Below are positions 1 through 5,059 of a DNA stretch of 6,395 nucleotides, piece after piece. The notes below the pieces were generated by a model. It worked only from the letters and a program-made list of their open reading frames with translations. It was not told where the DNA came from and made no database searches. Location: contig JASHUO010000425.1 of NCBI GenBank assembly GCA_030039975.1, forward strand, positions 1 through 6,395, given 5' to 3'. This DNA comes from Alphaproteobacteria bacterium. Its GTDB lineage: Bacteria; Pseudomonadota; Alphaproteobacteria; ATCC43930; CGMCC-115725. Numbering within the stretch: the stretch's first letter is position 1; each line of letters begins with the position of its first letter. The translations under genes and the position numbers were made by a program.

Positions 1-131
1 CCGCTTCACCGCCCCGGGCCGCTGCGGGCGGCGAAAGGCGGTGTGTCATGAAGCGGAATCTGCGGCTGAGCTGGGTTCGGACCCCCGGCGGCATCGAGAT
101 GAAATGGGTTGTCGAGATCGTGCCGGAGGAG

Positions 132-148
132 GCGCCGCGTCGCGGCGC
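132..148. repeat. Perfect 17-nt G+C palindrome (hairpin)
   Basis: GCGCCGCG-T-CGCGGCGC reads as an exact inverted repeat around position 140. In RNA it would fold as a 6-bp stem GCGCCG/CGGCGC with a CGTCG loop. No T run follows on either strand, so it is not a standard intrinsic terminator. It may be leader structure or chance in G+C-rich DNA. Confidence 0.45.
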
Positions 149-207
149 TTGCCCCGGCGCGGCAGGGCTGGTTGCGGCCAACGATCGGCCGAAGCGGGTG
201 TCCACCC

Positions 208-228
208 CCCGCGCCTGGGCGGCGCGGG
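208..228. repeat. 8-bp stem G+C hairpin
   Basis: CCCGCGCC (208-215) and GGCGCGGG (221-228) are exact reverse complements separated by the five bases TGGGC, predicting a very stable stem-loop about 90 bases before the porin start. There is no downstream T tract, so I do not call it a terminator. It could stabilise or pause a leader transcript, or end a transcript from the left by a Rho-assisted route. This is inference. Confidence 0.45.
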
Positions 229-292
229 CCGGTGTTCAGCGGTCGGCTTCGTAGAACAGTCATATCCAACAACGAGAAACTCGGCTATGTCC

Positions 293-316
293 GGGCGCGG
301 GCCGGTGGGTGGGGGG
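293..316 (+). promoter_or_regulatory. Putative G-quadruplex motif at the porin start
   Basis: Four guanine tracts lie in order: GGG at 293-295, GGG at 299-301, GGG at 307-309 and six Gs at 311-316. The loops are 3, 5 and 1 nt, which meets the usual G3+N1-7 rule. The motif is on the mRNA-sense strand and ends two bases before the ATG at 319, occupying the place where a Shine-Dalgarno sequence would sit. No purine-mixed AGGAG-type site is visible there. It could act on translation initiation, or be chance in G-rich DNA. Confidence 0.4.
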
Positions 317-318
317 TG

Positions 319-1659
319 ATGAGAAAACTCGGCATATTTCTGGCGGGCGCGGCGCTCGCGGCCTCGGGCTGGGCCGCGCATGCCCAGGAGGCCGGTGCGA
401 CGCCCGCGCCCGCGCCGCCGCCCCCACCCGAGGATTGGAGCCTCCATTTCCAATCGACTCTTATCGGCCAGGGCTATCCCGGCTTCCCCTCGACCGTCGA
501 GGGCCCCAACAGCTTGCCGTCCCATGGCGAGATCCGGGAGAGCTTCAGCGCCACCGGCTTTCTCGGCCGGCGCATGCCCTGGGAGGGCGGCGAGCTCTAT
601 TTCAATCCCGAGATCAACCAGGGCTTTGGCGTGGGCGACACCTTCGGCGTCGCCGGCTTCCCCAACGGCGAGGCGCAAAAGGTTGGTTTCAACACGCCGA
701 AGCCAAACGTAGCGCGGCTGTTCCTGCGCCAGACCTTCGGCCTCGGCGGCGATCAGGAGACGCTCGAGCCCGATCAGAATCAGCTCGGCGAGACCGTCGA
801 CATCTCGCGCATCACCGTCACCGCCGGGAAAGTCTCGATACCCGATTTCTTCGACGACAACACCTACAGCCACGATCCGCGCACCCAGTTCATGAATTGG
901 GCGCTGATGGATGCCGGCGCCTATGACTATGCCGCCGATCAGAAGGGCTACACCGACGGCTTCGTGGCCGAGCTGAACCAGAAGGATTGGGCGCTGCGCG
1001 GCGGCTATTTCCTGGTGCCGAAAGTGCAGAATGACCGCGATCTCCAGACGCAGATCGCCAAGTATGGCGGCTACAACGTCGAACTCGAGACGCGCTACCA
1101 GCTGTTCTCCGAACCCGGCAAGTTCCGGGTCTTGGGCTTCGCCAATCGCGTCTTTGCCGGCAGCTACCGCGACACCTTGGCGGACCCGGATTTGGGCACG
1201 GACATCGCGGCGACGCGCAGCGACCGCACGAAATACGGCTTCGTGCTCAATGTCGAGCAAGCCGTGACCGATGATGTCGGGCTGTTCTCGCGCTACAGCT
1301 GGAACGACGGCAAAGAGGAAGTCATGTCTTATACCGACATCGATGAGAGCTTCTCGCTCGGCACGAGCGTCAAGGGCACCAGCTGGGGCCGCCCCGACGA
1401 CGTCGTCGGGCTCGCCGGCGTCGTCAATTTCCTCTCCAACGCCGAGCGCGACTTCCTCGCGGCGGGCGGTCTCAGCATTGTGATCGGCGATGGGCAGCTC
1501 AACTATGCGCCGGAGGGCATCATGGAGACCTATTACAGCTGGCAGGTCGTCAAGCCGCTGAGCCTCTCCGCGGATTATCAGTTCATCGACAACCCGGCCT
1601 ATAACCGGGATCGCGGTCCGGTGCACGTCTTCTCCCTGCGCGCCCATCTCGCGTTTTGA
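319..1659 (+). CDS. Carbohydrate porin, OprB family
   Basis: This 446-residue protein is probably an outer-membrane porin for diffusion of sugars or other small solutes. A Sec signal peptide is visible: Met-Arg-Lys, a hydrophobic Leu/Ala/Gly core, and a likely cut after Ala-His-Ala at residue 22. A Pro/Ala-rich linker (about 28-38) follows, then a long beta-strand-rich region with alternating aromatic residues. Conserved-looking OprB blocks include YFNPEINQGFG, ARLFLRQTFGLGG, the tract around HDPRTQFMNWALMDAGAYDYA, and RGPVHVF near the end. The C-terminus is Leu-Ala-Phe, matching the terminal Phe of barrel proteins. I chose ATG 319 because it begins the signal peptide; an in-frame GTG at 316 would add one residue, and the frame extends upstream to 109 without signal-like sequence. 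No clear Shine-Dalgarno is present. The mgtC-like gene follows after 42 bp and may be co-transcribed. The transported substrate is unknown. Confidence 0.9.
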   Translation: MRKLGIFLAGAALAASGWAAHAQEAGATPAPAPPPPPEDWSLHFQSTLIGQGYPGFPSTVEGPNSLPSHGEIRESFSATGFLGRRMPWEGGELYFNPEINQGFGVGDTFGVAGFPNGEAQKVGFNTPKPNVARLFLRQTFGLGGDQETLEPDQNQLGETVDISRITVTAGKVSIPDFFDDNTYSHDPRTQFMNWALMDAGAYDYAADQKGYTDGFVAELNQKDWALRGGYFLVPKVQNDRDLQTQIAKYGGYNVELETRYQLFSEPGKFRVLGFANRVFAGSYRDTLADPDLGTDIAATRSDRTKYGFVLNVEQAVTDDVGLFSRYSWNDGKEEVMSYTDIDESFSLGTSVKGTSWGRPDDVVGLAGVVNFLSNAERDFLAAGGLSIVIGDGQLNYAPEGIMETYYSWQVVKPLSLSADYQFIDNPAYNRDRGPVHVFSLRAHLAF

Positions 1660-1701
1660 GCCCGCAGGGGCGCGCGCCTCAGGAGGCCAGCGGAGCCGCC
1701 G

Positions 1702-2400
1702 ATGATGCTCGTCGATGTTGCCCTTCGTCTCGGCGTCGCTCTCGCGCTCGGCGCAATCATCGGCTTCGAGCGGCAATGGCGGCAGCGCATCGCCGGGCTG
1801 CGCACCAACGCGCTCGTCGCGCTCGGCGCGGCCGGCTTCACCGTCTTCGGGCTGAACATGTTCGGCCACAGCGGCGGCGCGCCGGTGGTGGCGCAGATCG
1901 TCTCCGGCATCGGCTTTCTCGGCGCCGGCGTCATCCTGCGCGAAGGGCTTTCGGTGCGCGGCCTCAACACCGCGGCGACGCTCTGGTGCTCGGCCATGGT
2001 CGGCACCTTTGCCGGCGGCGGCGCCCTCATCATCGCCAGCATCGCGGCGGCCATCGTCGTGCTCACCCATCTGCTGCTGCGCCCGCTGGTGCGCTTCATC
2101 GAGCGTCAACCGCTCACCGCGACCGAGCTCGAGACGCGCTACACGGTGGAGGTCCAGTGTCGCGCGGCGGAGGAGGCGCATGTCCGCGCCGTGCTGCTGC
2201 AAGCGGCGACCGCCGCGGCGCTGCGGTTGCAACGGCTGAACAGCGCCAATCTCGACGACAACCGGGTCGCCGTCGGCGCGGAGCTCATCTCCCCCGGCCG
2301 CAATGATGCCGCGCTCGAGCAGATCGTCGGCCGCCTCAGCCTCGAGCCCTATGTCACCGCCGCGCGCTGGCAGGCCGATCAGGCGCCCCACGAGGGTTAG
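1702..2400 (+). CDS. MgtC/SapB-family inner-membrane protein
   Basis: This 232-residue protein has an N-terminal hydrophobic half with several membrane segments (roughly 6-22, 36-54, 60-80, 90-125) and a soluble C-terminal part (about 140-225), as in MgtC proteins. Family blocks seen are GAIIGFERQ (17-25), AGLRTNALVALGAAGF (31-46), GIGFLGAGVIL (69-79) and VRGLNTAATLW (85-95). Glu81, Asn89 and Cys96 have the spacing I recall for the functionally important Glu84, Asn92 and Cys99 of Salmonella MgtC. Family members are linked to growth in low Mg2+ and, in pathogens, to survival in macrophages and modulation of the F-type ATP synthase; whether that applies here is unknown. GGAG at 1692-1695 lies 6 bases before ATG 1702 and 9 before ATG 1705, so either Met could start translation. 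No Mg2+-sensing leader is evident in the 42 bp after the porin stop. Confidence 0.9.
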   Translation: MMLVDVALRLGVALALGAIIGFERQWRQRIAGLRTNALVALGAAGFTVFGLNMFGHSGGAPVVAQIVSGIGFLGAGVILREGLSVRGLNTAATLWCSAMVGTFAGGGALIIASIAAAIVVLTHLLLRPLVRFIERQPLTATELETRYTVEVQCRAAEEAHVRAVLLQAATAAALRLQRLNSANLDDNRVAVGAELISPGRNDAALEQIVGRLSLEPYVTAARWQADQAPHEG

Positions 2401-2404
2401 GACG

Positions 2405-2884
2405 CTAAATCGGCAGCAGCCCGTCGGTCTTGATCTCGTTCATCACGAAGAAGGTGCGCACCTGCCGCACGCCGGGCAGCGCGATGATCCGCTCGCTGTG
2501 CAGCCGGTTGAAGGCGGGCAGGTCGCGCACCCGGATGCGCAGGAAATAATCGACCTCGCCCGCGACCAGCACGCATTCCAGCACCTGCTCCAGGGCGCGG
2601 ACGGCGTCCTCGAAGGCGGCGAAGCTTTCCGGCGTGGATCGGTCGAGCACGACGCCCACCAGGGCGAGCGTGCCGCGCCCCACCGCCTCCGGATCCAGCA
2701 AGGCGCGGACGCCGCGAACGACGCCGGTGTCGAACAGGCGCTTCGTGTGCGTCCAGCAAGCGGCCGGGCTGATGCCGATTTCGCGCGCCAGCTCGGCATT
2801 GGAAATCCGCCCGTCGCGCTGGAGAACGCGCAGAATGCGGCGATCGAGCGGGCTCAGGTCGGCAGGGGGCAAGGCCGTCGGCAT
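2405..2884 (-). CDS. acdR: AcdR, Lrp/AsnC-family regulator of ACC deaminase
   Basis: A 159-residue Lrp/AsnC-type regulator, close to the family's usual size. The N-terminal winged helix-turn-helix covers about residues 11-60, with the recognition region in NAELAREIGISPAACW (29-44). The C-terminal RAM/ligand-binding domain (about 72-150) includes VAGEVDYFLRIRV. It is divergent from acdS, the known arrangement in which AcdR, an Lrp-like protein, activates acdS in response to ACC; the symbol rests on family plus this context. I chose ATG at 2884 because GAAGA lies 9 bases upstream; an in-frame TTG at 2893 would add three residues but sits directly on that site. Perfect dyad ATTGT-GA-ACAAT covers the start codon, suggesting autoregulation. 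The stop codon lies 4 bp from that of the convergent mgtC-like gene, with no terminator visible. Confidence 0.9.
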   Translation of the reverse strand: MPTALPPADLSPLDRRILRVLQRDGRISNAELAREIGISPAACWTHTKRLFDTGVVRGVRALLDPEAVGRGTLALVGVVLDRSTPESFAAFEDAVRALEQVLECVLVAGEVDYFLRIRVRDLPAFNRLHSERIIALPGVRQVRTFFVMNEIKTDGLLPI

Positions 2885-2894
2885 TGTGAACAAT
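2883..2894. promoter_or_regulatory. Dyad over the acdR start codon
   Basis: ATTGT-GA-ACAAT is an exact 12-bp inverted repeat that includes two bases of the acdR start codon (2882-2884 on the minus strand). Its right arm interleaves with a second dyad, GAACAA (2888-2893) and TTGTTC (2903-2908). A regulator bound here would block acdR transcription or initiation, so autoregulation is the simplest inference. Confidence 0.4.
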
Positions 2895-2922
2895 CTTCGT
2901 CTTTGTTCGGTTATACGACGGT

Positions 2923-2952
2923 ATTATTCTCAGAAATCGCCAAATTGCGCAA
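2923..2952 (-). promoter_or_regulatory. Possible sigma-70-type promoter for acdR
   Basis: On the minus strand, TTGCGC (2947-2952) and AATAAT (2923-2928) are separated by 18 bases. They match the -35 consensus at 3 of 6 positions and the -10 at 5 of 6. Transcription would start near 2916, giving a leader of roughly 30 bases. The -35 lies inside the ATTGCGCAAT palindrome, where bound regulator could block it. The -35 match is weak, so this is tentative. Confidence 0.3.
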
Positions 2953-2953
2953 T
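2944..2953. promoter_or_regulatory. ATTGCGCAAT palindrome, candidate AcdR operator
   Basis: ATTGCGCAAT is a perfect 10-bp palindrome 89 bases before the acdS ATG and 60 bases upstream of the acdR ATG. It shares ATTG and CAAT arms with the dyad at the acdR start, though with a 2-bp rather than 4-bp core; their centres are 60 bp apart. It overlaps the -35 of the acdR promoter candidate. Confidence 0.4.
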
Positions 2954-2966
2954 GATGTCTCGACTA

Positions 2967-2977
2967 GTTTGCCAAAC
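2967..2977. promoter_or_regulatory. GTTTGCCAAAC dyad in acdS upstream region
   Basis: GTTTG and CAAAC are exact reverse complements around a single C, giving an 11-bp dyad 64 bases before the acdS ATG. It may be another operator half of the same regulator or a site for a different factor. The sequence differs from the ATTG/CAAT dyads nearby. Confidence 0.3.
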
Positions 2978-3041
2978 ACGAAAGCACCTCCATCCCTCTC
3001 CTGGGCTAAAGTCGGGCCGCCATCTTATCGGAGCCAATCCC

Positions 3042-4055
3042 ATGCCTCTCGATCTCAGCCACAAGTTTCCGCGCCGCCAGCTCGGCTTCTGGCCGTCGCC
3101 GATCCATCCGCTGCTGCGCCTCTCCCGGGCAGTCGGTGTCGAGGTCTGGGCCAAGCGCGACGACATCGCCTCGGGGCTGGCCTTTGGCGGCAACAAGGTG
3201 CGCAAGCTCGAATGGCTCGCGGCCGATGCCGTGGCTCAAGGCTGCGACACGCTGGTCTCGATCGGCAACATCCAATCGAACCACACGCGGCAGGTGGCGG
3301 CGGTCGCGGCGGTGCTGGGGATGAAATGCCGCCTCGTCCAGGAGGAATGGACCAAATGGGATGACCCGGTTTACGACAAGGTCGGAAACATCCTGCTGTC
3401 GCGGCTGATGGGCGCCGAAACCGTTCTGGAAGGCGCCGGCTATTCCACCGCCATCAAGGAGACCTGGCAGCGCGCGCTGGAGCAGGTGCGGCGTGACGGC
3501 GGCAAGCCCTACGCCATCCCGGCCGGCGCCTCGGACCATCCGCTCGGCGGTCTCGGTTATGCGCATTTCGCCGATGAAGTGGCGGCGCAGGAGCAGCAGG
3601 CGAGCATCTTCTTCGACACGGTGGTGACCGCGACCTGCACCGGCTCGACCCAGGCCGGCATGGTGGTCGGCTTCAGCGCGCAGCCGAAGCGGCGCCGCAT
3701 CATCGGCATCGACACGGCGGCGGATGCGGCGATGACGCGCGCCGCGGTGACGAAGATCGCCCGCGACACGGCCGCGTTGATCGGCCTCAATCGCGAGATC
3801 CGCGATGCGGATATCGAGATCGAGCCGCGCTTTGCCGGTCCCGATTACGGCCTCCCGGACGCCGCGACCCTGTCCGCCATCCGCACCGCCGCCTCGCTCG
3901 AAGCGATGCTGACCGATCCGGTTTACGAAGGGAAATCGATGGCCGGGCTGATCGCCATGGCGAAGAGCGGCGAGATCCCGAAGACCGCCAAGGTGCTCTA
4001 TGTCCATCTCGGCGGCGCTCCCGCGTTGAATGCCTATCACAACGCCTTCGCGTAA
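3042..4055 (+). CDS. acdS: 1-Aminocyclopropane-1-carboxylate (ACC) deaminase
   Basis: This 337-residue, PLP-dependent cytoplasmic enzyme converts ACC, the plant ethylene precursor, to 2-oxobutyrate and ammonia, supplying nitrogen and lowering plant ethylene. Length matches the roughly 338-residue family norm. Visible features are SGLAFGGNKVRKLEWL (44-59) with the PLP lysine Lys52, SIGNIQSNHTRQVAAVAA (73-90) with Ser79, TGSTQAGMVVG (200-210), DPVYEGKSMAGL (292-303) and VHLGGAPALNAY (321-332). Tyr295, Glu296 and Leu323 match Tyr294, Glu295 and Leu322 of Pseudomonas AcdS with one residue of offset. The Glu/Leu pair distinguishes ACC deaminase from D-cysteine desulfhydrase, which has other residues there. 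ATG 3042 has GGAG 8 bases upstream; the frame extends further left but without homologous sequence. Divergent acdR supports the call. Asn76 stands where I expect Gly. Confidence 0.95.
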   Translation: MPLDLSHKFPRRQLGFWPSPIHPLLRLSRAVGVEVWAKRDDIASGLAFGGNKVRKLEWLAADAVAQGCDTLVSIGNIQSNHTRQVAAVAAVLGMKCRLVQEEWTKWDDPVYDKVGNILLSRLMGAETVLEGAGYSTAIKETWQRALEQVRRDGGKPYAIPAGASDHPLGGLGYAHFADEVAAQEQQASIFFDTVVTATCTGSTQAGMVVGFSAQPKRRRIIGIDTAADAAMTRAAVTKIARDTAALIGLNREIRDADIEIEPRFAGPDYGLPDAATLSAIRTAASLEAMLTDPVYEGKSMAGLIAMAKSGEIPKTAKVLYVHLGGAPALNAYHNAFA

Positions 4056-4071
4056 CGAGACCCGCCCCGCG

Positions 4072-4097
4072 CCTGCTATGCTGCGTCAAGCAGCAGG
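4072..4097 (+). other. Hairpin just before the crotonase ribosome binding site
   Basis: In the 56-bp gap after acdS, TGCTGC (4079-4084) pairs with GCAGCA (4090-4095) around a GTCAA loop, directly abutting the Shine-Dalgarno GGGAGG (4096-4101). An alternative pairing, CCTGCT (4072-4077) with AGCAGG (4092-4097), would cover the first two Shine-Dalgarno bases. No T run follows, so it is not an intrinsic terminator and acdS-to-crotonase read-through is possible. Confidence 0.35.
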
Positions 4098-4111
4098 GAG
4101 GCGCAGCCACG

Positions 4112-4969
4112 ATGTTCAGCGAGATCCTCTACGCCGTCGAGGACGGCATCGCCACCATCACCTTGAACCGGCCGGAGAAGCTCAACGCCTTCACCAACAC
4201 GATGCGGCTCGAGCTCATCGCCGCTTTCGATCGCATCGATGCCGATGACGATGTCCGCGCCGTCATCGTCACCGGCGCCGGGCGCGCGTTCTGCGCCGGC
4301 GCCGATCTCTCCGCCGGCGGCAAGACCTTCGACTATGCCGCGCGCGGCGTCATCGGCCCGGAGGAGCAGCGGCGCGATGGCGGCGGCACGGTCAGCCTGC
4401 GCATCTTCGACTGCCTGAAGCCGGTGATCGCCGCGGTCAACGGGCCGGCGGTCGGCGTCGGCGCCACCATGCAGCTGCCGATGGATATTCGCCTGGCCGC
4501 CGACGGCGCGCGCTTCGGCTTCGTCTTCACCCGGCGCGGCGTCGTGCCCGAGGCGTGCAGCAGCTGGTTCCTGCCGCGTCTCGTCGGCATCCAGCAGGCG
4601 CTCGACTGGGTGCTGACCGGCCGCGTCTTCGACGCAGCGGAGGCGCTGCAGGGCGGTCTCGTCAAGGCGGTGCTGCCGCCGGCCGAGCTGCTGCCGACGG
4701 CGCGGCGGCTGGCGCGCGAGATCGCCGACAATACCTCGGCGGTGTCGGTGGCTCTCGCCCGGCAGATGCTCTGGCGCATGCTCGGCGCCGACCATCCCAT
4801 GGCGGCGCACCAGATCGATTCCCGCGGCATCCAGATGATGGGCCGCGCGCCCGACGCCTATGAGGGCGTCGCCTCGTTCCTGGAGAAGCGCAAGCCGCGC
4901 TTCACCATGCGGCCCAGCCAGGACATGCCGGGCTTCTTCCCGTGGTGGACCGAGCGGCCTTTCGCCTGA
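4112..4969 (+). CDS. Crotonase-superfamily protein, isomerase-like active site
   Basis: A 285-residue acyl-CoA enzyme of the crotonase (enoyl-CoA hydratase/isomerase) superfamily. The N-terminal block TLNRPEKLNAF (17-27), the first oxyanion-hole block GRAFCAGADLS (57-67) and the second, NGPAVGVGATMQLPMD (110-125), are clear. Aligned by eye to rat mitochondrial hydratase, the two catalytic glutamates (Glu144, Glu164) are replaced by Thr119 and Phe139. Glu147, in GVVPEACSS (143-151), instead falls where yeast Eci1 and human ECI2 delta3-delta2-enoyl-CoA isomerases carry their glutamate. Isomerisation, or another crotonase reaction, is therefore likelier than simple hydration; the substrate is unknown. 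The C-terminal tail (about 255-285, with FFPWW) resembles a bacterial crotonase subgroup often labelled enoyl-CoA hydratase. GGGAGG at 4096-4101 lies 10 bases before ATG 4112. It may be co-transcribed with acdS, 56 bp upstream, but I see no firm metabolic link. Confidence 0.88.
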   Translation: MFSEILYAVEDGIATITLNRPEKLNAFTNTMRLELIAAFDRIDADDDVRAVIVTGAGRAFCAGADLSAGGKTFDYAARGVIGPEEQRRDGGGTVSLRIFDCLKPVIAAVNGPAVGVGATMQLPMDIRLAADGARFGFVFTRRGVVPEACSSWFLPRLVGIQQALDWVLTGRVFDAAEALQGGLVKAVLPPAELLPTARRLAREIADNTSAVSVALARQMLWRMLGADHPMAAHQIDSRGIQMMGRAPDAYEGVASFLEKRKPRFTMRPSQDMPGFFPWWTERPFA

Positions 4970-5048
4970 GCGCGCGCCGCAGATGCGCGATCGCACGACG
5001 CGCACCATATTCATCGGTGGGGAATGGGCGAGGTTGCCAAATCGACCG

Positions 5049-5055
5049 AGGGGAG
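5049..5055 (+). promoter_or_regulatory. Ribosome binding site selecting GTG 5060
   Basis: AGGGGAG (5049-5055) lies 4 bases before an in-frame GTG at 5060; its AGGGG part lies 6 bases before. The competing upstream ATG at 5024 has only a GGTGGGGA tract touching it, too close to function well. This favours GTG as the start. Confidence 0.5.
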
Positions 5056-5059
5056 AGCC

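Larger units (their letters stand above)
1..318. other. Upstream region without a supported gene
   Basis: I see no recognisable protein in these 318 bases. In plus frame 1 the window opens with 16 sense codons and then a TGA at 49-51. This could be the tail of a gene lying to the left, but it is too short to judge. An ATG at 48 overlaps that TGA and opens a 68-codon frame to 254, whose translation resembles no family I know and ends in low-complexity Arg/Ala-rich sequence. The region does hold two perfect G+C hairpins (132-148, 208-228), a small dyad CGAG-AAA-CTCG at 273-283, and a G-tract cluster next to the porin start. It probably carries the porin promoter and leader, but I could not find a convincing -35/-10 pair. 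Confidence 0.5.
2885..3041. promoter_or_regulatory. acdR-acdS divergent control region
   Basis: This 157-bp space separates the two divergent start codons and is visibly richer in A+T than its flanks. It holds several exact dyads: GAACAA (2888-2893) with TTGTTC (2903-2908), ATTGCGCAAT (2944-2953) and GTTTG-C-CAAAC (2967-2977), plus ATTGT-GA-ACAAT (2883-2894) running into acdR. GCCAAA also occurs twice, at 2939-2944 and 2971-2976, 32 bp apart. Lrp-type proteins bind multiple phased, partly palindromic sites, so these are candidate AcdR operators. GGAG at 3030-3033, 8 bases before the acdS ATG, is its ribosome binding site. I found no convincing acdS -35/-10 pair; TATTAT at 2922-2927 resembles a -10 but lacks a -35 at proper spacing. 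Confidence 0.65.

Noticed and set aside
70..90. GGTTCGGACC resembling a tRNA T-arm
   Set aside because: The T-stem does not pair fully and no acceptor, D or anticodon arm can be placed around it.
48..254. A 68-codon plus-strand frame whose ATG overlaps a TGA (ATGA)
   Set aside because: The overlap recalls translational coupling, but the translation matches nothing I know and becomes low-complexity. The upstream gene, if any, is out of view.
1669..1678. GGCGCGCGCC palindrome between the porin and mgtC-like gene as a terminator
   Set aside because: It has no room for a loop with a full stem and no T run follows.
46..2391. A 781-codon open frame on the minus strand opposite the porin and mgtC-like genes
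   Set aside because: Its translation is rich in Arg, Ala, Gly and Glu with no family signature, and it lies opposite two well-supported genes. Long antisense frames are expected where third codon positions are nearly all G or C.
2885..2900. TGTGA at 2885-2889 as a CRP/FNR-type site upstream of acdS
   Set aside because: Only one half-site is present; the expected TCACA partner after six bases is not there.
2634..3041. A longer N-terminal extension of the acdS frame reaching back into acdR
   Set aside because: The extension overlaps acdR, has no AcdS homology, and ATG 3042 has a good ribosome binding site and gives the family length.
3006..4040. A 344-codon minus-strand frame opposite acdS, and a similar 312-codon frame at 4076-5014 opposite the crotonase
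   Set aside because: Both are low-complexity mirror frames of strongly supported plus-strand genes, with no recognisable motif or ribosome binding site of their own.
4987..4994. GCGATCGC palindrome between the crotonase and the small protein
   Set aside because: This octamer is a known cyanobacterial repeat, but a single copy in G+C-rich DNA of otherwise proteobacterial character is expected by chance.
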